DNA from: Aerococcaceae bacterium DSM 111021
GTDB taxonomy: Bacteria; Bacillota; Bacilli; Lactobacillales; Aerococcaceae
Assembly (NCBI GenBank): GCA_020112395.1
Contig: JACCEK010000003.1
Location: forward strand, 186,001-250,000
Direction of reading: 5' to 3'
DNA: 64,000 bases
The notes beneath the pieces are model-generated. The model was not told the origin of the DNA, made no database searches, and saw only the letters and a list, made by a program, of their open reading frames with translations. A program made the position numbers and the translations under genes. Positions 8,025 through 19,349 of the stretch are shown here, piece after piece. Numbering within the stretch: the stretch's first letter is position 1; each line of letters opens with the position of its first letter.

Positions 8025-8103
8025 GTACGCCTATTCAATGGTTATTACTCGCAAAATCAAAGTGATTTATGCGATAATATCATTGTATGGGCGTGTTTTT
8101 TTA
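8025..8103 (+). terminator. Long imperfect hairpin terminator after clpP
   Basis: ACGCC..CAATG (from 8028) pairs with CATTG..GGCGT (8081-8094). Between them a second imperfect stem (CGCAAAATCA with TGATTTATGCG) extends the helix, and a T run follows at 8095-8102. The stem is unusually long for an intrinsic terminator but otherwise ordinary. Confidence 0.75.
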
Positions 8104-8196
8104 TCTTTACGTCCACTGTTTGAGGAATATCATAACTATGATGGACGTCTATTGACCCGCCAAGAGAATTGATAGTGACTAATTGACTCTTTTGAG

Positions 8197-8236
8197 TTGC
8201 ATAATCACCTAAGTCATGGTATTATAACTTCATGGT
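8197..8236 (+). promoter_or_regulatory. cggR-gap promoter with candidate CggR repeats
   Basis: TTGCAT at 8197-8202 and TATTAT at 8220-8225 have a 17-base spacer. TCATGGT occurs twice (8214-8220 and 8230-8236, a 16-base period) flanking the -10. CggR represses its own operon by binding direct repeats downstream of the promoter, so these are candidate operator halves; that part is inference. Upstream, ACGTCCA (8109-8115) and TGGACGT (8142-8148) form a further inverted repeat of unknown role. Confidence 0.55.
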
Positions 8237-8316
8237 GTGAGACTCATTTGGATATTTTTGAGTGAGTTAGAACTCTATATGTATTGGTCGCTACTTGACC
8301 ATCGAGGAGGGAATTA

Positions 8317-9363
8317 ATGGCCGATATATTCTCAATTATTCAGTCAGTTGTTCCTGAAGTAAGTGACTTGTTAGCTGAAAGGTTAGCAGCCTTACGAGTT
8401 TTGGATAATGAAAACAAACGTGTAGGTCGCAAGTTTATTTCACAACAGACTAATTTTTCTGAACGAACTGTTCGAACGATATTAGAGATGTTAAAAAGTA
8501 ATTCATTAGTATCGGTTAATCGAAGTGGAGTAAAATTGACTCAACAAGGTAGTGACTTAGTTGTGATGATCGATGAGCATTTGCTTAATCAGAAACAACA
8601 TAAGTTTTACGAACTTGAAGAAGCTGTTAAGAGAAAGCTTAATATAGATCATTGTCGAATTGTACCGGGTGATGCGGACATAGATTCGTCTGTGTACCAA
8701 TTCATGGGACAAGTTGCACAAATGGTTTTAGACAAACATTTACCTAAAGGCGATAATGTTATTGCTGTAACAGGTGGATCCACACTGTCAAAAGTTGGGG
8801 ATTCATTCACTCCAGAATTATCAGATGGTAGAAGTATTACATTTGTTCCTTCACGAGGCGGATTGGGTAATTCAATTAATATTCAATCTAACAGTGTAGG
8901 TAGTTTAATGGCTCAACGAACAAATTCTAATTATATTCCGTTGTTTATTCCTGAGAATTTGGGGAAAGAAACATCAGAAATATTGCTCAAAGACCCGCTG
9001 ATTAAAGGGGTTATTGATATGAGTAAGAGTGCAAATTGTTTGTTATTAAGCATTGGAACTGCTAATGTAATGGCAGAACGTAGAGATATTACTAGTGAAC
9101 AACAAGAAATAATAGAAAATGGTCACGCCGTTGGGGAAGCATTTGGTATATTTTTCGATACTTACGGAGAAACGGTATTACGTTATCCTAGGATAGGTTT
9201 GAAATTGAAAGATTTAACAAATATACCTTTGTTACTTACAATAGTGGGAGGATCTTCTAAGGCGAAAGCTGTAGAAGCGTTCTTTCAAAAAGCACCTAAT
9301 CACGGATGGTTAATTTGTGATGAAGGTTTAGCAAATATGGTTTTAAATGGGGAGACCCTTTGA
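8317..9363 (+). CDS. cggR: Central glycolytic genes regulator CggR
   Basis: A 348-residue SorC-family repressor that senses fructose-1,6-bisphosphate and controls the lower-glycolysis operon. Residues about 30-75 form the winged helix-turn-helix ([29 protein letters not shown]). The rest is the sugar-phosphate-binding domain, with [19 protein letters not shown] and the C-terminal [15 protein letters not shown] typical of CggR. The start ATG follows GAGGAGGGAA. It is immediately upstream of gapA, as in Bacillus and lactobacilli, and the 28-base gap with no terminator implies one transcript. Confidence 0.95.
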   Translation: MADIFSIIQSVVPEVSDLLAERLAALRVLDNENKRVGRKFISQQTNFSERTVRTILEMLKSNSLVSVNRSGVKLTQQGSDLVVMIDEHLLNQKQHKFYELEEAVKRKLNIDHCRIVPGDADIDSSVYQFMGQVAQMVLDKHLPKGDNVIAVTGGSTLSKVGDSFTPELSDGRSITFVPSRGGLGNSINIQSNSVGSLMAQRTNSNYIPLFIPENLGKETSEILLKDPLIKGVIDMSKSANCLLLSIGTANVMAERRDITSEQQEIIENGHAVGEAFGIFFDTYGETVLRYPRIGLKLKDLTNIPLLLTIVGGSSKAKAVEAFFQKAPNHGWLICDEGLANMVLNGETL

Positions 9364-9391
9364 AATAAAATCCTTAAGGAGGAATTTTTTT

Positions 9392-10396
9392 ATGGCAGTA
9401 AAAGTTGGTATTAATGGTTTTGGACGTATCGGACGTTTAGTATTCCGTCGTATCTTAGAAACTAATTCAGATTTAGAGGTAGTTGCAGTTAACGATTTAA
9501 CTGATAACGATAACTTAGCATATTTATTAAAATATGATACAGCTCACGGACGTTTTGACCATGATGTTGAATTACAAGGTGAAAGTTTAGTTGTAGATGG
9601 TAAAGAAATTAAAGTATTTGCAGAAAAAGATGCAAACAACTTACCATGGGGAGACCTAGGTGTTGACATCGTAATCGAAAGTACTGGATTCTATACTTCA
9701 GCAGAAAAATCACAAGCACATATCAATGCAGGTGCTAAACGTGTTGTTATCTCTGCTCCAGCTAAAGATGCTGATACTAAAACAGTTGTATTCGGTGTTA
9801 ACGAAGATATCTTAACTTCAGAAGACGTTATCGTATCTGCTGCATCTTGTACAACTAACTCATTAGCTCCAGTAGTTAATGTTTTACATAACGAATACGG
9901 AATTAAAGCTGGTAACATGGTTACAGTTCATGCTTACACTGCTACACAAGTATTACAAGATAGCCCAAGCGGAAGCTTCCGTGATGGACGTGCAGCTGCA
10001 CAAAACATCATCCCATCATCTACTGGTGCTGCTAAAGCAATCGGTAAAGTAATCCCAGAAGTTAACGGATTATTAGATGGTTCAGCTTTACGTGTACCAA
10101 CAATCACTGGTTCACATACAATCTTCTATACTTTATTAGAGAAAAACACAACTGTTGAAGAAATCAACGCAGCTATGAAAAAAGCTTCAAACGACTCATT
10201 TGCATACAATGAAGATGAAATCGTTTCTGCTGACATTATTTCGACACATGCAGGATCAATCTTTGATGCTACATTAACTGAAATTCAAGAAGCTAAAGAT
10301 GGATCTCAATTAGTTAAGACTGTTGCTTGGTATGATAACGAAGCTGGTTTCGTAGGAAACATGGTTCGTACTTTAGAATACTTCGCTAATTTATAA
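9392..10396 (+). CDS. gapA: Glyceraldehyde-3-phosphate dehydrogenase (type I)
   Basis: Glycolytic NAD-dependent GAPDH of 334 residues. The Rossmann motif is [16 protein letters not shown]. The catalytic cysteine is in [13 protein letters not shown] near residue 154, with the catalytic His in [11 protein letters not shown] place the start at ATG 9392 behind AAGGAGGAA (9376-9384); the in-frame extension back to 9347 would run through cggR's end and is not protein-like. The codon use is highly biased (TTA, GGT/GGA, AAC), as expected for an abundant enzyme. A strong hairpin separates it from pgk. Confidence 0.98.
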   Translation: MAVKVGINGFGRIGRLVFRRILETNSDLEVVAVNDLTDNDNLAYLLKYDTAHGRFDHDVELQGESLVVDGKEIKVFAEKDANNLPWGDLGVDIVIESTGFYTSAEKSQAHINAGAKRVVISAPAKDADTKTVVFGVNEDILTSEDVIVSAASCTTNSLAPVVNVLHNEYGIKAGNMVTVHAYTATQVLQDSPSGSFRDGRAAAQNIIPSSTGAAKAIGKVIPEVNGLLDGSALRVPTITGSHTIFYTLLEKNTTVEEINAAMKKASNDSFAYNEDEIVSADIISTHAGSIFDATLTEIQEAKDGSQLVKTVAWYDNEAGFVGNMVRTLEYFANL

Positions 10397-10433
10397 TTAA
10401 TTGCATAGCGTTTATACCTAAGCGTCTATCCAA

Positions 10434-10472
10434 AATAGCGGGGAGGCTGACGCTTCCCCGCTATTATTTTTT
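10434..10472 (+). terminator. GC-rich hairpin between gapA and pgk
   Basis: AATAGCGGGGAGGC (10434-10447) pairs with GCTTCCCCGCTATT (10452-10465), with one G-U and a 4-base loop, and six T residues follow. No convincing promoter is visible in the 26 bases before pgk, so partial read-through, or a role in setting gapA mRNA level above that of pgk-tpi-gpm, is likely. Confidence 0.88.
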
Positions 10473-10498
10473 AAGTACTTTATATAGGAGGATATATA

Positions 10499-11689
10499 AT
10501 GGCAAAGAAAACTTTAAATGATATTCAAGTGAATGGTAAGACAGTCTTAGTCCGCGTTGATTTTAACGTACCTATGGCTGACGGAAAGATTACTAACGAT
10601 AACCGTATCGAAGCAGCTTTACCAACAATCAACTTCTTATTAGAAAACAATGCAAAAGTTGTATTATTTTCTCACTTAGGACGTATTAAAACTGAGGAAG
10701 ATAAAGCTAACAATAGTTTAGAAGCAGTTGCTAAGCGTTTAAGCGAGTTATTAAATAAAGATGTTCTTTTCTCAGACAAAACACGTGGAGAAGAACTTGA
10801 ACAAGCTGTAGCTAACTTATCTGAAGGCGGCGTTTTATTAGTTCAAAACACACGCTACGAAGATTTAGAAGGTAAGAAAGAGTCTGGAAATGATCCTGAA
10901 TTAGGTAAATACTGGGCGTCATTAGGTGACTTATTCGTTAACGATGCATTTGGAACGACTCACCGTGCTCACGCTTCTAACGTAGGAATTGCATCAAACT
11001 TAGAATCAGCAGTAGGATTCTTAGTAGAAAAAGAATTGAAATTCTTAGGTGAAGCTGTTGATAAACCAGTTCGCCCGTTTGTAGCAATCTTAGGTGGTGC
11101 GAAAGTATCTGATAAGATTAAAGTAATTGAATCTTTATTAGAAAAAGCTGATAAAGTAATTATCGGTGGAGGAATGGCTTATACATTCTTAAAAGCACAA
11201 GGAAAAGAAGTTGGTACATCTTTATTAGAAGAAGACCGTATTCCTTTAGCTAAAGCATTGTTAGAAACTGCTGGAGATAAGATTGTTTTACCAGTAGATG
11301 TTGTTATTGCTGATGACTTCTCTAACGAAGCTAACACTGATGTTGTTTCAGTTGATGATATTCCTGCTGACTGGCAAGGATTAGACTGCGGACCAGAATC
11401 AGTTAAAGTATTTGAAGATGTATTAAAAGATGCTAAGACAGTAGTATGGAACGGACCAATGGGTGTATTCGAGATGGAATCTTTCGCTCAAGGTACAATT
11501 GGTGTTTGTGAAGCTATTGCTAACCTTGAAGACGCTACTACAATCGTTGGTGGTGGAGATTCAGCAACAGCTGTTGCTCAATTAGGTTATGAAGATAAAT
11601 TCTCACACATCTCAACAGGTGGAGGAGCTTCATTAAACTATCTTGAAGGAACTGAATTACCTGGTGTTACAGCCATTGATGAAAAATAA
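10499..11689 (+). CDS. pgk: Phosphoglycerate kinase
   Basis: Catalyses ATP formation from 1,3-bisphosphoglycerate. Family motifs run the full 396 residues: [16 protein letters not shown] near the N-terminus, SHLGR at about residue 58, the substrate loop [13 protein letters not shown], the hinge and nucleotide site [12 protein letters not shown], and the C-terminal WNGPMGVFE and [13 protein letters not shown]. The ribosome binding site is AGGAGGATAT. It sits between the gapA hairpin and tpiA (33-base gap) and has the same highly expressed codon profile as its neighbours. Confidence 0.98.
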   Translation: MAKKTLNDIQVNGKTVLVRVDFNVPMADGKITNDNRIEAALPTINFLLENNAKVVLFSHLGRIKTEEDKANNSLEAVAKRLSELLNKDVLFSDKTRGEELEQAVANLSEGGVLLVQNTRYEDLEGKKESGNDPELGKYWASLGDLFVNDAFGTTHRAHASNVGIASNLESAVGFLVEKELKFLGEAVDKPVRPFVAILGGAKVSDKIKVIESLLEKADKVIIGGGMAYTFLKAQGKEVGTSLLEEDRIPLAKALLETAGDKIVLPVDVVIADDFSNEANTDVVSVDDIPADWQGLDCGPESVKVFEDVLKDAKTVVWNGPMGVFEMESFAQGTIGVCEAIANLEDATTIVGGGDSATAVAQLGYEDKFSHISTGGGASLNYLEGTELPGVTAIDEK

Positions 11690-11719
11690 CTAATAGTCTT
11701 TAAATTAAGGAGAATATAA

Positions 11720-12480
<761 letters not shown>

Positions 12481-12481
<1 letters not shown>

Positions 12482-14010
12482 TGAGTAAAGTCCCATATGC
12501 CTTAATTATCTTAGACGGATTCGCGATTCGCGATGAAGTTAGTGGTAATGCGGTAAAAGCAGCGAAAAAACCTAACTTTGATCGTTATTGGAATCAGTTT
12601 CCACATAACCAATTAAAAGCATCAGGGCATGACGTAGGCTTACCTGATGGTCAAATGGGGAACTCTGAAGTTGGTCACTTGAACATTGGTGCAGGTCGTA
12701 TCGTGTATCAATCTTTAACTCGTATTAACTTAGCGATTGAAGACGAATCATTTTACGAAGTCCCAGAATTAGTTAAAGCAGTTGAAGAAGCGAAAGCTAA
12801 AGGGACTGCATTACACTTGATGGGGTTATTATCTGATGGTGGTGTCCACTCTCATTATGAGCATTTAATTGCTCTAGTTAAATTAGCTAAAAAACACGGT
12901 TTAGAAAAAGTATATGTTCATGGATTCTTAGATGGACGTGATGTTGGACCGAAAACATCATTGAAATACATTGAAGATTCAGAGAAAGCATTTAAAGAAA
13001 TTGGAGTAGGGCAATTCGCTACAATTTCAGGTCGTTACTATGCAATGGATCGTGATAACCGTTGGGAACGCGTTCAGTTAGCATATGACGCAATTGTGCA
13101 TGGTGAAGGTAGAAATGCTTCTTCAGCTAAAGAAGGCGTTGAGCGTTCTTATGACGAGCAAGTTGCTGATGAATTCGTAGTGCCTTTTACTATCGAAGAT
13201 GAGAACAATAAACCTGTTGGGACACTGAATGATGGAGACTCTGTTGTCTTCTTTAACTTTAGACCTGACCGCGCGATTCAATTAGCTACTGCATTATCAA
13301 ATCCTGGATTTAATGAATTTGATCGTGGAGAAACAACTAAAGACAATTACATGACTTCATTTACGCCATATAGTGATACTGTTTTAGCTGAAGTTGCTTT
13401 CAAGAAAGATGACTTAGTTAATACTGTCGGAGAAGTTTTAGCGGATGCAGGTAAGACTCAGTTAAGAATTGCTGAGACTGAAAAATACCCTCACGTAACA
13501 TTCTTTATGAGTGGTGGACGTCATGAAGAATACGCAGGTGAAGAACGTATTTTAATCCCTTCTCCTAAAGTTGCTACTTACGACTTAAAACCAGAAATGT
13601 CAGCTTACGAAGTTAAAGAAGCTTTAGTGAATAAGATCAATGAAGATAAGATAGATGCTATCATCTTAAACTTTGCTAACCCTGATATGGTTGGACATAG
13701 TGGTATGTTAGAGCCTACTATAAAAGCAATTGAAGCAGTAGACGAATGTTTAGGGGCAGTTGTTGATTTAATTATTGAAAAAGGTGGAGCTGCGATTATT
13801 ACAGCTGACCACGGTAACTCTGACGAAGTTGTAGATATCGAAGGAAACCCAATGACAGCTCACACAACGAACCCAGTACCAGTTATTGTTACAAAGAAAG
13901 ATGCAGAATTACGTGATGGTGGTCGCTTGGCAGACTTAGCACCAACATTACTTGATATGCTTGATGTAGCTAAACCTGAGGATATGACAGGTACTAGTTT
14001 AATTAAATAG
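12481..14010 (+). CDS. gpmI: 2,3-bisphosphoglycerate-independent phosphoglycerate mutase
   Basis: The cofactor-independent, manganese-requiring mutase of 509 residues, in the alkaline phosphatase superfamily. The catalytic serine lies in [17 protein letters not shown] near residue 62; other metal-ligand motifs are [26 protein letters not shown] and the C-terminal [10 protein letters not shown] and [13 protein letters not shown]. It is translationally coupled to tpiA and followed by a weak hairpin, then eno. Confidence 0.97.
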
Positions 14011-14038
14011 GCAAAACACCTAATATGTTTTGCTTTTT
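14011..14038 (+). terminator. Weak terminator after gpmI
   Basis: GCAAAACA (14011-14018) and TGTTTTGC (14026-14033) form an 8-bp stem directly after the stop codon, followed by five T residues. The stem is AT-rich, so read-through into eno is plausible. Confidence 0.6.
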
Positions 14039-14100
14039 GAATGAATAATTTATAGAATAGAATAGTAGGGTTTTGATTAAGTTCATGCCTAACAAATTAA

Positions 14101-15417
<1,317 letters not shown>

Positions 15418-15437
15418 TTATCTAATTATTTAATAAG

Positions 15438-15474
15438 AAGAGGCGACTAGTAAAGCTAGTTGCCTCTTTTTTTT
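15438..15474 (+). terminator. Rho-independent terminator of eno
   Basis: AGAGGCGACTAG (15439-15450) pairs with CTAGTTGCCTCT (15456-15467) with one G-U, followed by an eight-base T run. Confidence 0.93.
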
Positions 15475-15644
15475 ATAAATTATTATATTTCAAGATATTA
15501 GAGCATTTACAGAGAAATTCATATAATTTATGCTAAAAACACGTTGAATTTTAAGTGATTTTTCATGGAATAATCAAACTTATGAAGGATAATGTAATTG
15601 TAGAGAAGTATAAAAGTATATCTACTTTAAGGAGGATATCTAAA

Positions 15645-17078
15645 ATGAAAATCAATACGAAATTCAATAAGAAACTTCTCGCCGTTATGTCTATTGCTAC
15701 ACTGGCAAATATTGCACCTTTAGTACCATCTAATGGGATAGCAAGTAATTTGGCTCTTGTAGAGGTACAAGCCTCAAGTGAAACCAATGAAAATGATATA
15801 GAAGCAATCAAACAATCAATGTTGGATGCGACACCGATAATTGAAAGTCAATTTATGCAAATACCAGAAGAAGCTTGGTTGGAATATTCAGATCGAGTGA
15901 GTAATGAGGGTGGAGACCCAAGTACAGTTTATAATTGGGCATTAGAAGATTATCCAATCGCTTTTGAACCAGCAATTGCACACTATCGAAACTCAATGGT
16001 TGAAAGTTATAATCTTGATGAAGAGAGTCTGAATACTGTAAGTCATCGTGATTTATTATGGTTAGAATACCAGACTTGGTTGAATGCAGGTGGTCAAGAA
16101 GACTTATCTGCCTTGGCAACTGGATTAGTTGAAGAGTATGGTGTTGAATATGCAGACGAAAGTGAAGATGATCGTTTAGCTAATTTAAAAGAAACAATGA
16201 TAGGAGCTACTCCAGTTACATCTGAACAATTCGATGCTATACCAGCAGAAGATTGGTTGGCATATGCGGATGAAGTCAATGAAAGTGGCGGAGATCCAAG
16301 TACTGTTTATAATAGAGCAGTTGAAGATTTTCCAGAAGTATTTGAAGAAACTTTAAACAATATACGAGGAACTTTAGTTTCAGAATATAGTTTAAATGAA
16401 GAATCATTAAATGAAGTATCAGATATCGACTTACTGTGGTTAGAATACTCAGTGTGGATTGAATCAGGTAATACTGAAGACTTTACAAGGTTAACAGAGC
16501 GATTAATCGATGAGCATGGAGTTATTTTAGATGAAGAAGCACCTGGTGAAACTGATCTTGAAAGAATTAGAACAGTGATGATTGAAACAACGCCAATTAC
16601 ACCAGAACAATTTGATGCTATATCTGAAACAACATGGATTGCCTATACGGATCAAATTAATGAAGAAGGTGGAGACCCAAGTACTGCTTTTAACTGGGCA
16701 TTACGAGATTATCCAGAAGTATTCCAAGATACGATAGCTTATATTCGTGGAGAGTTAATTAATCGATATAACTTAGAGGAAGCTTCATTAACTGAACGTG
16801 TAACTGATCAAGAATTATTATGGGAAGAGTATTCGGTTTGGTTACAAAATGGTGAAGAGAATTTAGAGGAATTGAGTTATGTTTTGGTACAAGAATATGG
16901 AGTACGTACAACATCTAGTTCGATTCCAGATGATAATGAAGAAGATCCAGCACCGACTTTACCAAATACTGGTGAGAGTAGAACGAGTTATAGCTCATAC
17001 ATTATAGTTGCTGTTGTAGGACTATTAGGGGCAGTAATCTTATTACGAGATTACTTTGTAAATAAAAAAGATGCTTAA
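15645..17078 (+). CDS. LPXTG-anchored surface protein with three ~125-residue repeats
   Basis: A 477-residue cell-wall protein of unrecognised function. Start ATG 15645 follows AAGGAGGATA; the in-frame extension to 15555 has no binding site. Residues 1-43 are a signal peptide (basic KINTKFNKK, hydrophobic core, cleavage near VQASS). Three repeats follow at about 51-167, 176-293 and 303-420. Each carries a helix ending in I.ATPI..EQF..I, then W..Y.D..NE.GGDPST.YN.A, then S.....LLW.EY..W and a terminal EYGV-like end. LPNTG at 439-443, a hydrophobic segment and KKDA are a sortase signal. The repeats are acidic and lack cysteine. It is monocistronic, just after eno. I recognise no known domain in the repeat; adhesion or ligand binding is only a guess. 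Confidence 0.85.
   Translation: MKINTKFNKKLLAVMSIATLANIAPLVPSNGIASNLALVEVQASSETNENDIEAIKQSMLDATPIIESQFMQIPEEAWLEYSDRVSNEGGDPSTVYNWALEDYPIAFEPAIAHYRNSMVESYNLDEESLNTVSHRDLLWLEYQTWLNAGGQEDLSALATGLVEEYGVEYADESEDDRLANLKETMIGATPVTSEQFDAIPAEDWLAYADEVNESGGDPSTVYNRAVEDFPEVFEETLNNIRGTLVSEYSLNEESLNEVSDIDLLWLEYSVWIESGNTEDFTRLTERLIDEHGVILDEEAPGETDLERIRTVMIETTPITPEQFDAISETTWIAYTDQINEEGGDPSTAFNWALRDYPEVFQDTIAYIRGELINRYNLEEASLTERVTDQELLWEEYSVWLQNGEENLEELSYVLVQEYGVRTTSSSIPDDNEEDPAPTLPNTGESRTSYSSYIIVAVVGLLGAVILLRDYFVNKKDA
15795..16904 (+). repeat. Three in-frame coding repeats of the LPXTG protein
   Basis: Repeat units at about 15795-16145, 16170-16523 and 16551-16904, a period near 380 bases. Protein similarity is clear (the GGDPST block recurs at residues 89, 215 and 342), but the DNA copies have diverged, so the duplications look old and not recently homogenised. 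Confidence 0.85.
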
Positions 17079-17088
17079 CAGTGTATTG

Positions 17089-17117
17089 ATCCGCTAGTTT
17101 CGGCTAGCGGATTTTTT
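17089..17117 (+). terminator. Rho-independent terminator of the LPXTG gene
   Basis: ATCCGCTAG (17089-17097) with CTAGCGGAT (17104-17112), a perfect 9-bp stem with a 6-base loop, followed by a T run. Confidence 0.92.
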
Positions 17118-17366
17118 AATTTTGGCAGAATTTGGAGCGTAGTTGAATAGTGTGTTAAAGTATAAAATACTTATTGCAGTGAGATCGTTTCACCCAGTTC
17201 ACTCTTTCGTACGTTTAGTTTGATAGTATAAAACAAATTATGAAATATTAAGTACTTTCTCCTGGGCATAATGAATTCCCCTCTTACCTGGAAATATGCG
17301 AATCACTTCCGCATTTACATATATAATTCAGCATTCTTAACATAAAACACGACAATAAGCATCAAC

Positions 17367-17396
17367 TTGGAACGAGATGGACGAGTTCTATATAAT
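17367..17396 (+). promoter_or_regulatory. Promoter of the PHP phosphoesterase gene
   Basis: TTGGAA at 17367-17372 and TATAAT at 17391-17396 with an 18-base spacer, 55 bases before the start codon. In the rest of the 334-base gap (17118-17451) I see no gene, RNA or strong repeat. Confidence 0.7.
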
Positions 17397-17451
17397 GAAG
17401 AGGAATTAAACATTGACGTGACTTAGAGTATTTAGATGAAAAGGAGCTCCT

Positions 17452-18237
17452 ATGCAATATTATGACCAACATTTACACACATATTTTTCTCCCGATTCAA
17501 AAGAAACGTTTGAGCGTTATTTATCCCAGAGTAATCTACCCGTAGTAACAACAGAACATATTGATTTGTTCAGCCCTCATCAATCAAATGATGACGTTAT
17601 CCCAGATTACGATGGCTACGCCCAAGTGATTGAAGCATTGAATAAAAAGTATGATAATCGTTTACTTAAAGGGATTGAAATTGGATTTACATATGCTGAC
17701 CGAAAGAAAATTGAGACGTTTTTGGAAGGGAAAGAGTATGATATTAAACTATTAAGTATTCATCATAATGGCAGACATGGTTTTATGACTTTAAACCACG
17801 ATGTGAAGGACTTAACGACTCACTTAGAGGAATACTTTGGCTTGATGTTAGACGCTGTTAAACACGCTCCATACGCGAATGTATTAGCGCATTTTGATTT
17901 TGGGTTAAGAGGGTATGATAATGTCAGTGTCGAAGATTTATATTCAAGTGAAGAAGTATTAACGAATATATTTAAAGTAATGGTGGAAAATAACCAAGCA
18001 TTGGAATTGAATACGCGTAGTATGTATCGTTATGATAATGATCATCTGTATGACTATGCGATTGATTTATTCAAAAGCGTCGGCGGAGAGATGTTTACGG
18101 TGAGTTCAGATGCACATGTTGCAGAAGATTATCAATTACGATTCGATGATGCGTTTAATAAACTGAGAAATCACGGCGTATCTAAGCTTGTTGTGTTTAA
18201 AAAAGGACAAGCCCATTTTGTCGATTTACCAAACTAA
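17452..18237 (+). CDS. PHP-domain phosphoesterase, HisJ-type histidinol-phosphatase-like
   Basis: A 261-residue PHP-fold protein. The metal-binding histidines are visible as YDQHLHTYFSPDS at residues 4-16, the second motif TTEHIDLF, a Glu in LLKGIEIGFTY, LSIHHNG, LAHFDFGLRG and the C-terminal VSSDAHVAEDYQ. This pattern is that of HisJ/HisK histidinol-phosphate phosphatases, which act in the histidine pathway, but no other histidine gene is nearby. It may act on another phosphoester. A well-placed AAAAGGAGCT precedes the ATG. It is monocistronic, with its own promoter and a bidirectional terminator shared with the facing NUDIX gene. Confidence 0.8.
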   Translation: MQYYDQHLHTYFSPDSKETFERYLSQSNLPVVTTEHIDLFSPHQSNDDVIPDYDGYAQVIEALNKKYDNRLLKGIEIGFTYADRKKIETFLEGKEYDIKLLSIHHNGRHGFMTLNHDVKDLTTHLEEYFGLMLDAVKHAPYANVLAHFDFGLRGYDNVSVEDLYSSEEVLTNIFKVMVENNQALELNTRSMYRYDNDHLYDYAIDLFKSVGGEMFTVSSDAHVAEDYQLRFDDAFNKLRNHGVSKLVVFKKGQAHFVDLPN

Positions 18238-18239
18238 AA

Positions 18240-18277
18240 AATAACCATTCTTGCGACGGCAAGGATGGTTATTTTAA
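18240..18277. terminator. Bidirectional terminator between convergent genes
   Basis: AATAACCATTCTTGC (18240-18254) pairs with GCAAGGATGGTTATT (18259-18273) with one G-U. A-rich and T-rich flanks on both sides let it serve the PHP gene and the minus-strand NUDIX gene. Confidence 0.85.
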
Positions 18278-18280
18278 AAC

Positions 18281-18895
18281 TTAATCAAATTCTATCTCAA
18301 AGGAGTCATTAGAATGAGCTTTCCAGCACATTTGAATCTGTTCGTATGACGTCTTTCCTTCGTTTAAAGTAGGTAATTGGTCTATCTCGAAATATGCCAT
18401 CCCAATCGTTTCATTGTTCGGTAAGTAATCACCACTAATATATGAGCATTCCATAAATATTTTAATAATAGTAAAAACATGATTAACAGCGTTATGGCGG
18501 TGATGATCATGAATTGCGATGACTCTTTGAGCTTTACCGACAACGCCAGCTTCTTCGAATAATTCTTTTTCAGCATTTGTTGAGACAGTTTCCGTAATAT
18601 CCATCCATCCACCTGGAAGGGCCCAGCGTTCGTCATTTTCTTGTACTAAAAGAATTCGATCATCTCTCCATACGACCGCACGTGTATCAACTTTAGGCGT
18701 TTGATAGCCACTTTCGTTGTGGAATAATGCTTTAATATCGTCAAAATTACTTTCATTGAGACTAGCTAGCATTTGCCAACTGATTTCTCTAATTCTTTGG
18801 AAACGTTCCTCATCATAGACATCCTTTGTATAATGAAGTCCCGTTTGCGAAAGAGCTTGTAATTCTTTAGCCCATTCAAACCATTCTTTTGTCAT
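18281..18895 (-). CDS. NUDIX hydrolase with N-terminal NUDIX_N2 domain
   Basis: A 204-residue NUDIX hydrolase of the YjhB type, many of which cleave ADP-ribose or related nucleoside diphosphates. Residues about 1-60 (WFEWAKELQALSQTGLHYTKD, RFQRIREISWQML) are the small helical domain that precedes the NUDIX fold in this subfamily. The NUDIX box, GGWMDITETVSTNAEKELFEEAG, has Lys where the signature has Arg, a change common in this group, and keeps the catalytic EExG. Its start is 35 bases after the ArsR-family gene, so the two probably share a transcript. The substrate cannot be told. Confidence 0.85.
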   Translation of the reverse strand: MTKEWFEWAKELQALSQTGLHYTKDVYDEERFQRIREISWQMLASLNESNFDDIKALFHNESGYQTPKVDTRAVVWRDDRILLVQENDERWALPGGWMDITETVSTNAEKELFEEAGVVGKAQRVIAIHDHHRHNAVNHVFTIIKIFMECSYISGDYLPNNETIGMAYFEIDQLPTLNEGKTSYEQIQMCWKAHSNDSFEIEFD

Positions 18896-18930
18896 ATCGA
18901 TTCATTCCTTCCAAAGTGAGAGGGATTATA

Positions 18931-19218
18931 TTATTTTTCTTGAACGTGACTGACGATTTGATGAAGAATCGTAAAGACATGGTCGTCATCTAATTCATAA
19001 ATCATTGATTTACCACTTCTTTTTGCTTTAACAAGGCGAGAGTCTCTTAATATTTTCAATTGATGAGACACAGCAGATTGTTCAAGTTGTAGGCTATCGA
19101 CTATTTCTGAGACTGACCGCTTTTGTTCTTTAAGCAAGTAAAGGATCGATAGGCGATTATAATCACTGAGTATTTTAAAATATCGGCTCACTGCTAATAT
19201 ATTCTCTTCATTTTGCAT
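18931..19218 (-). CDS. ArsR/SmtB-family metal sensor with alpha-5 zinc-type site
   Basis: A 95-residue ArsR-family repressor: dimerising first helix, winged helix-turn-helix (VSEIVDSLQLEQSAVSHQLKILRDSRLV, residues 36-63) and a final helix. The C-terminus has D78-x-H80, H91 and E94, which fits the DxHx10HxxE/H alpha-5 site of zinc/cobalt sensors such as CzrA and SmtB. The alpha-3 ELCVCDL-type cysteine site is absent. So zinc or cobalt sensing is likely, by motif. Oddly, no metal exporter sits beside it; the downstream gene is a NUDIX hydrolase and the upstream one is beyond a terminator. Confidence 0.88.
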   Translation of the reverse strand: MQNEENILAVSRYFKILSDYNRLSILYLLKEQKRSVSEIVDSLQLEQSAVSHQLKILRDSRLVKAKRSGKSMIYELDDDHVFTILHQIVSHVQEK

Positions 19219-19248
19219 AAGTTTACTCCATTCATTGTCGGTAATAAT

Positions 19249-19278
19249 AATTTATCACGTATTAATTTAGGATGTCAA
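19249..19278 (-). promoter_or_regulatory. Promoter of the arsR-NUDIX transcript
   Basis: On the minus strand TTGACA (19278-19273) and TAAATT (19254-19249) are separated by 18 bases. The -10 is about 30 bases ahead of the ArsR start codon. I could not find a clear 12-2-12 operator palindrome. Confidence 0.7.
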
Positions 19279-19291
19279 ACAATTATTCTTA

Positions 19292-19338
19292 CAAAAAAAA
19301 GCTAATAATATTACGCTTTAACATAATATTATTAGCTT
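19292..19338 (-). terminator. Terminator of the P-II/DUF1538 operon
   Basis: AAGCTAATAATATTA (19299-19313) and TAATATTATTAGCTT (19324-19338) form a perfect 15-bp stem. Read on the minus strand it is followed by an eight-base T run. It isolates the P-II-like operon from the arsR promoter. Confidence 0.9.
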
Positions 19339-19349
19339 ATATATATCAT

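Noticed and set aside
18572-18620. NUDIX box with Lys instead of Arg as a sign of an inactive enzyme
   Set aside because: This substitution is usual in the YjhB-like subfamily and the catalytic glutamates are present.
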